Counted from the stretch's first letter, positions 1 to 11,494 are shown. The stretch: DNA of 64,000 bases from Otis tarda (GCA_026413225.1 CM048575.1:2136001-2200000), one strand, 5' to 3'. Numbers and translations: made by a program. Notes: generated from the sequence alone by a model not told the origin.

Positions 1-1298
1 TACGTGTCGGTAGGAACCCTAATTAACACCAGGCTAATTAACCCTGGGATCCCACCCAGGTTTGCAATCCTTCTCCAAAGGACACAAGGGCAGCACCGCA
101 CGGGATGCAAACCACGCACGCTGGCAGGGCACCGAGTTGTAACTACTGGTGGCTAATTGGGGCTTAATTAGCACTCATCGGTGTCATGGGAGCACCAGGA
201 TTGGGTGCTCCAGGTCGCAGCCCCCTGGCACCCAAGCAGGCTGCTCAGGCTGGGGTGCACCGAGCTCATCAGGCCTCAGGCAGAGGGAAGCGCCCTGCGC
301 TGCTGATTTATTACATTCTGTGTTATTTGTTGTGGAGGAGGAAGGAAGAAGAGGGAATGGTGACACCGGCCGAGGACCAAGCACCCCAAAGTCACGGGGA
401 CGCGGTGGCTACCTCTCCCGGCGCCTCCAAAAAAGAGAGCCTCGTGCTCCGAGCAGCCTCCCGGGCGCGGGTTAAAGCGTTGCTGGAGCTGCATAAAATC
501 ATCCCGTTTCATCAACAAATAGCTGGCAGCTCCGGGTTTTTCCACTGGGCTGGAGCCAGGGCTTAGGAGAGGTTTAAATGCCGGTCCCTGCCTCCTCCCC
601 ATGCTCCCCGCAAGTGCCATCTCCGGTGACGCTCAGCTCCAGCTCCTAAATACCCTTGGTCCGGTGGCAGGCGATTCCCACGACACCCTCGCCTCGCGTT
701 GAGCGAACGCACGGGCGTGAGGGAGAAGGAAAATTAAAGGCTGGATGATGCTGCTTTGCCAAAAAGCCTCCAAAACGGGAAAAAAAAGCATTATTCCAGC
801 TTCCTCTGATTAATCGTTACGGGTGCGATGGGAGACGTTTCCCAGCAGCGCTTCAGAACACAACAGGCACTCCCAGGGCAGGCAGCACCTCGGAAAGTTG
901 TTAGGAGCCCAGCGGACCCCAAATTGCCTTAAACGAGCTGGAAATGGCGGGCTGACACCTCCTTTGGGGTGGTAAAGCCCTTTGCGTGCTCTACGCCGGC
1001 ACCACTCGCTGCCTCTCCAGGGAGAACGCTGTGGGGTAGGAGAGAAACACAGGGCTTTCTGTTCAGTTATCGCTTTCCTTGCAAAAAAAGAATAAATAAA
1101 TAAAGTCTTCTTTTTTAAAATGCCCATTTTGGACCGAAACTCCCACTCTCCTTCCCCAAAACGCAGCCCTCTGCTATATTTTCGACATTTGCCAACGTGA
1201 GCATCGCTTCCAAACCGAGCCCAGCCCGCGCTCGGGCCTGCCCGCCCCTCTGCAGTTATTCAGCCCGACCAACGCGGCTCATGAAATAGCTTCACTCC

Positions 1299-1327
1299 CC
1301 TCCTCCTCCTCCTCCTCCTCCTCCTCT
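1299..1327. repeat. (TCC)n microsatellite
   Basis: About nine consecutive TCC units (GGA on the other strand). It has no visible coding context. Confidence 0.95.
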
Positions 1328-4300
1328 GGAAAACAGCATTTTTTGGCAAATGAACTGTTTTGCCAACAAGCTGTGCTCCGTGCTGCCTGAGAGATGATGC
1401 TCCTCCCTGGCTCCCGCCTCCTTTATCCCAACAGGCCCCAATTTGGGTCCCAAACTGGGGTGGGGACACGTGTCCAGGCTCCCCCACATTGATTTTTTTG
1501 TTGTTGTTGCTTTTGTTTTTCCCTTCTTTTGCTAAAATAATCCTTGTTTCGCCATCAGCCGGGAAAGAAGCAGCAGCCCTGGGGTTGCTGCTGTTATTTT
1601 TATCTTGAAATAAATAGTTTGAGCCACGGCCAAGCTGTTCCGAGGGAGGGAGATGCTTTGCGTCGTGGCCGCAGAGATGTAAACACACGCGGCCTCCGTC
1701 TCGGCGGGGCCACATCGCGCGGCCGGGGCAGAGCAAACATCCTGATCCAGGCCACAGAGGGCTGAAGTGGCCCGTTCTGGGATGCCGAGGTGGAAAAGGG
1801 GAATGCAGGGATCAGGGATCAGGTCCCAGGGTGGGGACCGTGGCGGTACCCATCGCTGCTCGCCCCCAGATCAACGCCGTCCCCTCCCTCCGCTCAAGGC
1901 ACCGCCGCAGACGGATTAAGTGCTGGCCTCACCAGGACCAGAATTCACTTTTTGAGTCATTTTTAACAAAAAGCCTTGAAAGGGCCAGCTCCAAAAATGC
2001 TTTCATCTTCACAACAGAAAGGAGCATCCCTGTGCCACCCACTCGGCGCCGGGTTCAAGCCCATTCCTCCCCAACCGCAGTGAGACCCCAAAAACACACG
2101 GGCTGGGGGGGCAGGTGCTGCAACCAGGCCCAGTTTGGCAGCCCCGGGAGCTGCCCTCTGCCCGAATCCGGCCACATCCTTCCCTCTGCCCTCGGCTTCC
2201 AGCAGCTCTGGTCCTGCCGCATGGGGCTGGGCACGAAGCGGGGTGAGGGGGGGCCCTTTGCCCCCCGAAGGTCGCCGAAATGCTTGGGAGCTTTGCACGA
2301 GAAACGCGGCGTAAATGTCAAATTAATTAACTGGGAAAGATGTATGCACGGCCACAAAAAGTCCTCTGTTTCGCCCCACCGCCCTTCCTCCCACCTCCGC
2401 GCTCTCCGGAGCTGGGAATTGGCTGTGCTCTGCGAAAGCCGCGGCTGGGGGAGGCGAAGGACCGCTGGGCGCTCCCGAGGCTGAATTTTTTTCCCCTTCC
2501 TATAAAGCACCTCATCGAGGGAAGAGGGAAAAGCACAAAGTGAGGGTGGAAAAGCTGGGAAAATCTCTCCGGCTGCTACCGCTCCTCCCTCGTGTTGCGG
2601 CACCGTCTCCAGGGACACGGCCAGGCAGGGACGAGCATCCTCTGCCCGGGCCAAGCGGACATCACCGGGGTGAAAAACAGAGGGTGGCATCACCCATCCT
2701 CCAGGATAAATCCTTCTCCGGCAGCTCCCGGGGTCCTGAGCCACAGGAGCCTCGCGCGGGCGTTAAATCGGACGCGGAGGGAAGGGAAAGGCTGGGGGAT
2801 GCTGGGGACCGCAGCTCCGGTGGGGGTACCTGCCCGCTGCACCCAGGGGATGCCAAACCAAGTGGCTAAAGAGGTTTTTTTTCCCCCAAATTACGGCTCC
2901 CCATCCCCTGGGCATCGAGGCGGAGGTCCTGAGCAGCGGGTTCACGCATCGAGGAGCAGAATAAAGTCACAAAACACAGCCAGAGCCACGCAGGGTGCAA
3001 GGACGCGACGGGACCCGGCCTCCCCGCCCAGGGAGCGCAGGGAAAGCGGGGCGGGAAGGGGTCCTGCGTACAGAACTGTCCCAGCTTAAAACGATTTTAA
3101 AGCCCCTGAAGGTTCGAGAAGGGCAAGGCTCCCCCTGCCCGGGCCCGGCCCCGGTTTCAGTGCCCTCCAGCCCGGCAGGGTTTGGTACCCGGCTCACATC
3201 GCAGCGGGACGGGCATTCCCCCAGCCCCGCTGCTGTCTCCAGGGCTGCCGCGTGTCCCCGGCCGCTCTTCCAAGGGGAAAAGGAGCCTTAGGGACACTTG
3301 GGGACTTCACTCCAGCTTAGCTTGGGCCACGCATGGACAGGGGCAGGAGGTGCCGGTGGACCCTGCCCCCCTCGAGAAACTCTGGGACCCTTTTTTTTTC
3401 CATTATTATTATCATCACTTTTGCTCAGTTTCTTCGTGAACTTGCTTCACCTCTTCTTGCTTGTAAGGGGAAGGAGCCAGATGTTGAGCACAACTGGATG
3501 GGGAGAGCTGGGATGTCCCTTCAAACAGGGCTGGGTCATACCACCAGTTTACCCCAGTTCACACCAGGGAGCTCAAAACTACTTCCCTGGCAGCCAGGCT
3601 GGGCCCTAGCAAACTCATTACATGCCACACGATTTCACCGCAGCCCCCAGAGCACCCACAAACCTCAGAAGGTAAAGACACCCTGCAGTCCCCATGCCAG
3701 GCTGCCCACCGAGGAGGTGCCGGCCCCGGAGAATCAGCAAACATCGTGGGAACAAACCCCCAAGCCCCCACAGTGATATCAGCGGGACCCAGAGCCGGGG
3801 GGGTGCTGAAACCCCCAAATCCTCTGCAGGGAGAGGCAGATGCTCCACCCCAAAACTCCGCAGGGCCACGGGGCGTCTCCCCCCAGATTGTGCCGAGGGT
3901 GGATTTTAAGGGATTGCGAGGAGCAAGGGATGCCACCCCTCGTTCACTCTCGCCAGGAGGGGCCCACAGAACCTCGCTCCAGCGCTAAATCCAAATCCCC
4001 CCCGGGGACCCTGCAACAGGGAGCGGGATAGGGCCGCCCCAAAGCCGTCCCAGGCAAAGCTCCCCCCGCGAGGACACGGACACGAGCGGCCGGGATCCGC
4101 GGAAAGGTTACGGCTAATCGACGCTCTCAGTAATTAAGGTGACGAGTTGATCCCTAAGCTCGCGGCTTGGCCGGGGCCGGGGCAAAGCGCCCTTCCCAGC
4201 ACACCCGGGGACTCGGGGTCCCCGCACCAGGGGTGTCACGCAGGGTTGGCTGCAAGCTCCCCATTCCCCCAGCATCCCGCCCAGCGCACAGGCCACCCTC

Positions 4301-6514
4301 GCTGACGAAAGCTCGTCAGCCCCCGCTTCGCCTGCATCTAATTACCGCCAGCAGCACTGCCCGGTGCTCCCCACCGATGTCCTGCACAGACGATGAGGAG
4401 GAGGAAGAGGAGGAGGAAGGAGCCTACATGTGGTCTGTGGGGTGAGGAGCAGCCAGTTCTCCCAGCCGTGCAGAAAACAGCTGGCTCTTGGATTCTCAGA
4501 TGTCTAATAAGGCGTTGAGCTCACCCCCACCACAGGCACGGCTGACACAGGGACTCCTCTCTGCCGAGCTGCCTGTATCTCCCAAACAGGTCCAGACCTT
4601 GTCCTCTCTCAAACTGGTGTGCAGCTGGCTCCAAAGGGATGAGGCAGGGGATGGGGGTCGGCGGGGATGGACAGGGTAAGCTCGAGAGCTTTACAGCCCT
4701 GGGCAATCCCGGCCAAAACCAAACCTGCGCACCCGTGACACTGCCAGGAAAACCCGCTGCCAGGGTCAGGTCTCGCCGGGAGATGCGGCCCCCGCCCCGC
4801 AGCGCTCCCACGGAGGCACGCAAAGTGTTAAAGGGACCAATCCCAGCAGGACTGGGTCCCAGCTTCCCCAAACCCAGGGCCAAGAGGGATCACAGCTGTC
4901 AGGAGATCAAAGGGAAGCGCCGAGTCCTTGGAGAATCCTTATGGTTCCCAAACACTCCAGCATCACTGCGTCCCTGCGCCGAGGCCAGTGGCCCCCATCC
5001 CTTGGGGACAACCTCATCCTCGGCCGGCCGGGGACAGGGAGCCCATGGGCTCGGCGCCAGCGGCAGCTGGAGTTATTTTGTCCATTCTCCGCTGTGCAAA
5101 TACGAATTAATTCATCCTCCGGGTGCTGCTCCGCGGAAGGGATCAGGACCTGGCACAGGGCTTGCCGACAGCATTACCCAGTCACCTCCCATCCTGGCAT
5201 TTAACGAGACCATAACCTTTCCTGCCCAATTATCCCCAGCAAACCAACCAGCCAGCAGCTAAAATTCCCTGAATGGGGAATGGGAAAAACTTATTTGGGG
5301 GGTGGGGAGTGAGCACCCATGCAATCGACCCCGCACCCACCGTGGGTCACGAAGACACCGGCACGGCCGCTGCGGGCACCCAGCAATGGAGGGGAGCTGC
5401 CGGCAGAGCTCGGGCTTCCCCGGATCAATGGCGAAGCACGATATCCCGCTCAATAAACCGCCCTCTGATAGCCCGCGCAGGCGGGCGCGCGGCATCGCCA
5501 GGAGCCCTGGTATTTATCGCTGCCGGGACAAATAAATCACGCACCTGACGGGTTTCCCAATAAGGGCTCAGCAGCCTCCTCGGAAACACCGGGGTCACAT
5601 CTGGCTCTTCGGGAGGGGGAATCACCGCCGGGAAAACGGGGCAAGCGCGCCGTACGCACCCGCTGCCCCGTGGAAATTGGGGTGCCAGCCCGTGGTTCCC
5701 GCAAACCAGAAACCCAGGAGGACAGGGAAGAGCTCCGGGTTATTTAATGCAGCAGGTGAGCAGCCAGGCCCTGGGACTTCTTCCCTTCTCAAAGAGAGGA
5801 GGAGGAGGAGGCAGCCTTCCTCCCATTCCTCCCGATGCCCTGGAGTACAACCGTTTGCAGGAGGAGCCTTCCCGGAGAGCATCGCCCAACAGCCAGCACC
5901 CCGCCAAAGCCACCCTGCATCCCGCAGATGCTCGCGGAAGAGTGGACGCAGGGCATGGGGGCTCTGGGGTTTTCCCAACCGGAGCGCGGCAGCCGTGGGG
6001 AGAAGCGGATTTGGAAGCGACAGGAGAAACCAGGGACACAACCCCTTCCTCCTGCCAACGCCAAAATCTCCTCAGGGCTGCGAAAATCTCCAGGGAAGAG
6101 CCGGGACAGAGTGGGGCAATGCCTGTGAGGGCAGGAGAGGTTCTGGGGGGCAAGTGTGGGGGGAAAGGCAGGCGAGGGGGGGCTCGGTGCCTGCAGGGAC
6201 CAGGCAAAACCCCTCCAAGTTTCTTCTGCCACCAGATTTTAGGGCGTGTTTCCCTACGACCTTCAAACGGCATCTGCCTGCAGCCCCCTCCCCAGGCCCC
6301 AGCACCCTGCCCGCCCCCCGCCCCGGGCTGAGCCCTCGCCCCAGCAATGCCCTGGGTGGGGGGGGACACACACAGCCTGGGGGTCTGCGGCTTTGCGGGG
6401 GGGACCACTGGAGAGCAGAGTCCTTGGGGAGCTGGGTGCCGCCCCCCCGCCTCCAAGCGGGGTGTGAGCCCCAGGGCGGGCAGCAGAGTCCCAGAGCCCC
6501 CCAGCTCCCAGCGA

Positions 6515-7052
6515 GGTGCCGGTCCCCGCACGATACCCGCAGCGGTCCCAGCCCCGCGCCGGGGACCGGCCCCACGTCCGCCCCCTCCTCCCCGCCATAG
6601 CCGGTACCGGTCCCTCTGCCGGGGCCCGTCCGTGCGCGACGCCGGCGCCCCCACCCCTTGCCGGTGTCCGCACGATGCCGATACCGGTCCCACGCCCCCG
6701 GCCCGGTGCCGGAGCCCCCGCTCGCTACTGGTCCGCGCACGATGCCGATCCCAAGGCCCCCGGTGCGGCCCCAGCGCCCCGCCCACCCCCTCCAATGCCG
6801 GTCCACGCACGATGCCGATCCCAAGCCCCCCGGTCCGATCCCTGCGGCCCCCCCCCCTCTCCCCAATGCCTGTCCACGTACGACACCGATACCGGTCCCA
6901 CGCCCCCAGCCCGGCGCTGGAGCCCCCACCCGATACCGGTTCCAGCACGATGCCGATCCCAAGGCCCCCGGTCCGGTCCCAGTGCCCCCCCACACACAAT
7001 GCCGGTCCGCGTACGACACCGATCCCGGTCCCACACCCCCCGGCCCCGTGCC
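6515..7052. repeat. Minisatellite in SDC3 intron 1, abutting the exon 1 donor
   Basis: A CCGGTCC-rich array with two alternating unit types. One type contains CACGATGCCGATCCCAAG followed by a run of C (for example near 6737, 6808 and 6947). The other contains ACGACACCGATACCGGTCCC or a close variant (near 6671, 6877 and 7013). The two types recur as a higher-order repeat. The array ends within about 20 nt of the splice donor of SDC3 exon 1. The minus strand, which is the transcribed sense, is G-rich. Confidence 0.85.
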
Positions 7053-7069
7053 CCCCGGCCCCCACTCAC

Positions 7070-7159
7070 CAACGCCGCGGGGGTCCCCAGCAGCAGCAGC
7101 AGCAGCACCGCGAGGCTCCGCAGCCCCCGGGGCGCCGGCGGCGGCACCTCCCCGGGCAT
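7070..7159 (-). CDS. SDC3: Syndecan-3, exon 1 (start codon and signal peptide)
   Basis: This is a 30-codon first coding exon. It starts with ATG at 7159 (A at -3) and ends in frame just before a GTGAGT donor at 7069. The product is a signal peptide: a short proline-rich start, one arginine pair region (R-G-L-R-S), then a hydrophobic core L-A-V followed by six leucines and G-T-P-A-A-L. The segment L-R-x-L-A-V-L-L-L-L-L resembles the chicken syndecan-3 leader as I remember it. Syndecan-3 is a type I transmembrane heparan-sulfate proteoglycan of neural and muscle cells, and its leader is encoded alone in exon 1. The identification also rests on position, because SDC3 lies directly downstream of PUM1 on the same strand in vertebrates. 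The remaining exons would lie at coordinates below this window. Another secreted or membrane protein with a similar leader cannot be excluded from 30 residues alone. Confidence 0.72.
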
Positions 7160-7400
7160 CTTCGTGCCGCAAGGACCGGCTGGCGGCGGCGGCGGGGGCG
7201 GGGCGGCGCCTTTGTTGCCACCGCCCGCGGGAGGCGGGGTGGGGTGGGCTGGGGGCGGGGGTGGGTGCGGGCCGCCCTCCCCGCCGAGCCACCCCCGCCC
7301 CGCGGCAGGAAGAGCCGGGCACGGCCGCCCCCGCACCCGCCCGCCCCGCGGCACCCCCCTGCCCCGCCACGGGGAGGAGCCCACGGACGCGGTGCGGGGG
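7070..7400 (-). promoter_or_regulatory. SDC3: CpG island / probable SDC3 promoter and 5' UTR
   Basis: The sequence around and upstream of the signal-peptide exon is very CpG-rich. It has several GC-box-like motifs (GGGCGGGGC type near 7185-7210 and 7232-7262) and CGG triplet runs just before the start codon. I see no clear TATA box. This is the usual structure of a CpG-island promoter; the exact transcription start cannot be set from sequence. Confidence 0.6.
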
Positions 7401-7407
7401 GAGTGGG

Positions 7408-7885
7408 ATGGGGGGCATCCTGAGGCAAATGGGGGGACCTGGGGCAGATGGGGGGACCTGGGGTAAATGGGGGGACCCCGAGGAAGATTAGAGGGGGACT
7501 GAGGCAGGTAAAGGAGGGAACTGGGGCAAACTAGGGGGATCTGGGGCAGACGGAGGGCACCCTGAGGTAGATGAGGTGACCCTGGGGTAAATGGGGGGAC
7601 CTGGGGCAGATTAGAGGGGGACTGAGATAGGTAAAGGACAGGACTGGGGCAAACTGGGAGGGGGACCCGGGGCAGATGAGGGAGGAGCCTGGTGCGGATA
7701 AGGGAGACCCCGAGGTAGATGGGGGGGACTGAGGTAGGTAAAGGAGGGGACTGGGACAAACTGGGGGGATCTGGAGCTCCTGGGGTAAATGGAGGGACCT
7801 GGGGTAGATGGGGGGGACAAACAGGCAGATGGATGGGGGTCAGGGGCAGATGGGGGGATCCGGGGGCAGATGGGGTCACCACAGG
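7408..7885. repeat. G-rich minisatellite upstream of SDC3
   Basis: The basic unit is about 19 bp, of the form GGGGCAGATGGGGGGACCT with variants. A higher-order unit of about 110-125 bp containing GACTGAGGCAGGTAAAGGA-like sequence is seen near 7489, 7612 and 7722. The plus strand has frequent runs of four to seven G, so G-quadruplex formation is plausible. Confidence 0.85.
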
Positions 7886-8112
7886 GTGGGTGGGGGGCAG
7901 GAACAGAGGCGGACGGGGGCCTTGGGATCTCCAGGTGAGAGTCCAACCCCCTCAACCCTGCTCCGTGTGCTTTCCCTCCGTGGGACCCTCGGTCACCCCT
8001 GGGTGGGTGCTGGATCCAACCCGGGAGGGGAAAATCCTCTGGGCTGAGGATTCGCTCCCAGCCCTGGGCCAGTAGCTCAGCCAGCCCCGCAGCACCGTGC
8101 CTCAGTTTCCCC

Positions 8113-8115
<3 letters not shown>

Positions 8116-8139
<24 letters not shown>
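8116..8139. repeat. Poly(A) tract
   Basis: A run of 24 A followed by a G run. It may be the tail of an old retroposon, but no body is recognisable upstream. Confidence 0.9.
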
Positions 8140-8145
<6 letters not shown>

Positions 8146-8758
8146 ATAACAGGAGAAGCAGAGGACAGGGCAGTCCCCTGTCATGACAGTGACTTCCGTG
8201 CGGCTGATGGGTGACCCTCGGGTGGCTTTGCCCCGAATGTGGGTGTTCAGTCACCCCGATGGGCCCGGGAGGTGGTAGCTGTGCGTGAGCTGGGAACAGA
8301 TGGGATGGGAGAGAAATGAGTTGTTTCTCACACACGTGTAATTCCTCCTAATGGCTTTCGCACACTTCCTGTGAAAAGCCCCAAAATACACTCAGATTCT
8401 TACAAAAAACCTCATCTGAATGCAAAATACAGGCCAGGAGGGGGCCGAAGGGGGAGCAGAGGGGATCGCCTGGAGTGAGGGACATTGCCCTCCCAGCACC
8501 ACCGGTTCAGGAGGAGAAATCTGACAAATGCCGCTGAAAATGTGGGTGCAGCCCCGGGGTGGGGAGAGCGGAGGCGCGTCCCCCAGCAGAGCATCCTCCG
8601 CGGTCCCCAGGTGATGGGAAACTCAGAGCAACCCTCCTCTCTGGGGGTCCCCACCTGAGCCGCTTCTCTCTGTTTTAATTGCGCTGTAATTAGCAGGATC
8701 CAATAATAATTTTAAAATAATAATAAAAAAGGTGTATTAATATCATCAGCAAGAAGCC

Positions 8759-8790
8759 GGGGGGGGGGGGGGGGAAGGGGGGGGCGGGGG
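8759..8790. repeat. Long G tract
   Basis: A nearly continuous G run of about 32 nt, interrupted by AA and C. It is a likely assembly weak point and potential quadruplex. Confidence 0.9.
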
Positions 8791-8825
8791 TAAAACCTTG
8801 GGAAAGGCTTTGGGCGATACAGAAA

Positions 8826-9075
8826 CGCAGCAGGGATGGGTCGGGGGCCCCGGGGCGGGGGGGGATGTCTGGGGCAGGGGAGAGGTCCTTGGGGCAGTGG
8901 GGGTCCCCGGGGCAGGGCGGGGGTCCTTGGGGCATGGGAGGAGTCCCTGGGGAACGGGGGTCCCTGGGGCACTGAGGGGTTCCGGGGACGGCGAGGGGTC
9001 CCCAGGGCAGGGAGGTCCCTGGGGTAGGAGAAGCCCCCGGAGAATGGGGGTCCCTGGGGCAGTAGGGGGGGGATG
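8826..9075. repeat. Third minisatellite, GTCCCTGGGGCA-type units
   Basis: Tandem degenerate units of roughly 25 bp built on GGGGTCCCTGGGGCAG with variable spacers. It resembles the arrays at 6.5 and 7.4 kb in composition but not in unit sequence. Confidence 0.8.
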
Positions 9076-9310
9076 TCCGGAGCGGGGCCCACGGACCCGC
9101 GGGGCCGGGCGCGTTCCCGGGGCTGCACCGCCCCGCCGTGGCCGCGGCCACCCCTGCAGCTCCGCCGCTCTGGGCCCCCCCCCCTCCCGACCCCCCAGGT
9201 CCCCGCGGGTCCCCACCGCGCTGCCACCGAGCAGCGGCCCTGGGGCGCGGAGGGGCGGGAGGGGTGGCTGCGGGTGAGAGTGGGGGTCTGGGAGCGGTTG
9301 GGTCCGGGTG
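9076..9310. other. CpG-rich segment of unknown role
   Basis: A second patch dense in CpG between the minisatellite and a CR1 element, with CCGCGG, CCGCCGTGG and GGGGCGGG motifs. It could be an upstream part of the SDC3 control region or an alternative first exon. No convincing reading frame or splice structure supports a transcript. Confidence 0.4.
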
Positions 9311-9337
9311 CGGAGTCCCAGACCGTGTGACGGGCCG

Positions 9338-9572
9338 GATTCAGACCAGACGTCAGGCAGAATTTTTTTTTACGCTGAGGGTGGTGGAGCACTGTCCCAG
9401 GTTGCCCAGAGAGGCGGTGGATGCCCCATCCCTGGAAACATTCCAGGCCAGGTTGGCCGGGGCTGTGAGCAACCTGATCTGGTTGGAGATGTCCCTGCTC
9501 CTTGCAGGGGGGTTGGACTGGGTGGGCTTTAATGGTCCCTTCCCACCCAAACCAGTCTGTGATTCTGTGATG
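9338..9572 (+). mobile_element. CR1 LINE 3' fragment
   Basis: This matches the 3' part of avian CR1: a CAGGCAGAATTTTTTTT-like start, TGAGGGTGGTGGAGCACTG, GTTGCCCAGAGAGGCGGTGG, the GGAAACATTCCAGGCCAGGT segment, and a 3' end of GATTCTGTGATGTG that carries the octamer repeat of CR1. It is 5'-truncated, as is normal for CR1, and non-coding. Confidence 0.93.
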
Positions 9573-9585
9573 TGACAGACCCAGA

Positions 9586-9695
9586 CAATGTGATCGATCC
9601 TGGATTATGTGATGGATCCCAGGCGGCATGATGGACCCCAGCCGATCCAATGGACGCTGGGTGTCGTGATGGACCTTGGCTGATGTGATGGATCC
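9586..9695. repeat. Short degenerate tandem repeat next to the CR1 3' end
   Basis: Four or five imperfect copies of a unit containing TGTGATGGATCC (near 9588, 9610, 9630, 9667 and 9684). It begins directly after the CR1 terminus. Confidence 0.7.
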
Positions 9696-11404
9696 GTTCA
9701 CATCCCTTCTCCAGCAGCGACTTGTAGCTGTGCTCGGGAAGCCGTGCTGCAAAGCTGGGCCTGCATGGAGCAACCTGGCTCTACCCTCCCAGCAGGCCCC
9801 CGCCATGCCCCCTCCCCAGGCCTGGCCGGCCAACGTCGCTGACCGTGGGGCGGCTGCCCAGGCTGGGCCCCAGACGTGCTGGTGCTCAGGCGTTGCTGGT
9901 GGGATGCTTTCCCCTGGGTCAGGCACGGAGCAGGAGTTTCCAGGCCTGGGCAAGAGCGAAACCCGTTCCTGGTGGGAAGGGTGCTCGGGGTTCACCCTGG
10001 ACCCACAGGTCTCCAGAAGAAAGACAGAGCCTGGGCAAACTCTCACTCCACTCTGAGACACCTGCTCAGTGCTAAATTAAATCAAAACCACGGAAGTGTG
10101 TACCCCTTGCTTTCACCAGATGCTACCCCCAGTCTGCAGCCACGCTGCTGCTTAATCACTGGGTTAACTGGGGAGTTACAGAGCTGCAAGAGGGCAAAAA
10201 GGTGTCGGAAAGCCCAAGTCAGCGCTCTCCACTAAGTTTAACGCTGGGTGTGAAAATAGATTAAAAGCGCACAGGGGTATTGGTTTTTGTTGAGGGGTGA
10301 GAAGAAAGCGGCAGCGTGGGAAGGATCAGTGACACGTATTCCAAAATCAAACGTTTTCATGCCCCGAGCCAAAAGACTCGTTTCCTGTAAAACGGGGAAG
10401 TTGCTTCCTCTCCATCAATTTATCACACACCACCCCATTTGCAGAAGCGCTCAAACGTATCGGGATTTCCCAAATAATTCTGATTGTAAGCTTCAGAAAA
10501 GCTCTTTAAAACCAGCAGCCACTGAGCTGCACCACAGGAAGGTCCTTTATGCTGGGAAACGAAGAAAAATTGGTGGTAAGAAGCCGGTTTTCTCCCCGAG
10601 CAAGGGTGACACTGGGCAGCAGATGCAGAGCTGGAGCTTCCCCGAGACGGGAATCAGGGGAATAAAGGGCAGAGGCAGAGTGGGAAGCTGCAGAACACTG
10701 TCGGAGCAGCAGATGATGAACCTGGAGTAGGGGTGGGATGCGACGCAGGCAACTTTGCTCGCCCAGTGCCAGGCTCCAAGCTGAACATCACTTCTTGGGA
10801 AGGAGAGCTTGGGACTGGGGAAAGCCTCCGCGGAAACACGAGCTCGGTGCACGCTGTAGCTTTTCTAGCAGTTCCCAATGAACCAGAAACCGTCACAGCA
10901 CTCGCCACTGCTGGGCATCCATCCCTACCTCAACTGCCAGGAGCAGCTCCCCCATCCTCTCCCAGCACCCTTCCTCCCGTCTCAAAAAGCGAGGAGGATG
11001 AGGGTACAACCAGCAGCAGGTGGACCACCCACCCCAGCCTGCAAAGAGGGCAGGAGGAAAGCAGCAGAGGAAACCACGAGCGGAAGGGCAGAGGGATGAG
11101 GGAAAGCTGCTCCCTGCCCCTCTCTGCGAGGGCTGCGGGGCTCAACACGACCAAAAGCCGGTGGGGATTGTCCACCTCCAACCTAGGGCCTGTTTGTACG
11201 GGCTCTGGAGAAGTTTAGATGTGCTCAAAGAGGGGGAAAAAGCCAAAATCCCAGACCCCAGCAGGAGGAGTGAGGAGTGGCAATAGCAGGAGGCAGAGAC
11301 GCACACAGGGTTGCTCTGCTCTTCGTCTTCCACGCGCATCTGCTGCTCAGAGCAGGCACGCCGCCATTGGCCGACACGGGAAAAGCTGCTCTTAAACTAC
11401 GGAG
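9696..11404. other. Intergenic DNA downstream of PUM1, no gene seen
   Basis: No conserved coding segment, RNA gene or transposon was recognised. Open frames here are short and unsupported. A 20-A tract (11405-11424) follows at its upper edge. Confidence 0.55.
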
Positions 11405-11424
11405 AAAAAAAAAAAAAAAAAAAA
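11405..11424. repeat. Poly(A) tract just past the PUM1 3' end
   Basis: Twenty A on the plus strand, so U-rich in the sense of PUM1. It lies about 50-75 nt beyond the predicted cleavage site. Confidence 0.9.
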
Positions 11425-11494
11425 GGCAAAAAGCTGAGGTGTGGCACTCCACTGCAACGGTTCAAACCAAAGACAAAGCCAGATTCCAAAGTTC

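Larger units (their letters stand above)
1..7069 (-). other. SDC3: Probable SDC3 intron 1 (partial), GC-rich, no exon recognised
   Basis: This stretch lies immediately downstream, on the minus strand, of the SDC3 signal-peptide exon and starts there with a GTGAGT donor at 7069-7064. I looked on the minus strand for the next syndecan-3 exon, which should encode the acidic Ser-Gly glycosaminoglycan attachment segment, and did not find it, so the whole stretch is inferred to be intron. It is GC-rich throughout, with a TCC microsatellite near 1.3 kb and a minisatellite at 6.5-7.05 kb. Long open frames here are products of GC-rich, stop-poor sequence and show no family resemblance. I see no transposon that I recognise. 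Confidence 0.6.
7886..8825. other. Intergenic DNA, no gene seen
   Basis: Between two minisatellites. It contains a 24-A homopolymer at 8116-8139 and a G-rich tract at 8759-8790. No conserved coding segment or named transposon was recognised. Confidence 0.6.

Noticed and set aside
1831..2744. Overlapping frames of 217 and 229 codons on both strands
   Set aside because: Both strands are open because the region is GC-rich. No conserved motif and no syndecan-3 sequence.
4378..4425. Acidic (GAG)n coding stretch as a possible syndecan-3 exon 2
   Set aside because: It is on the plus strand, opposite to SDC3, and lacks the Ser-Gly attachment motif and splice sites.
5740..7418. Two minus-strand open frames over 440 codons near SDC3 exon 1
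   Set aside because: They run through the CCGGTCC minisatellite and CpG island. The protein is low-complexity Gly/Arg/Thr repeats and reads straight through the splice donor, so they are by-products of GC-rich DNA.
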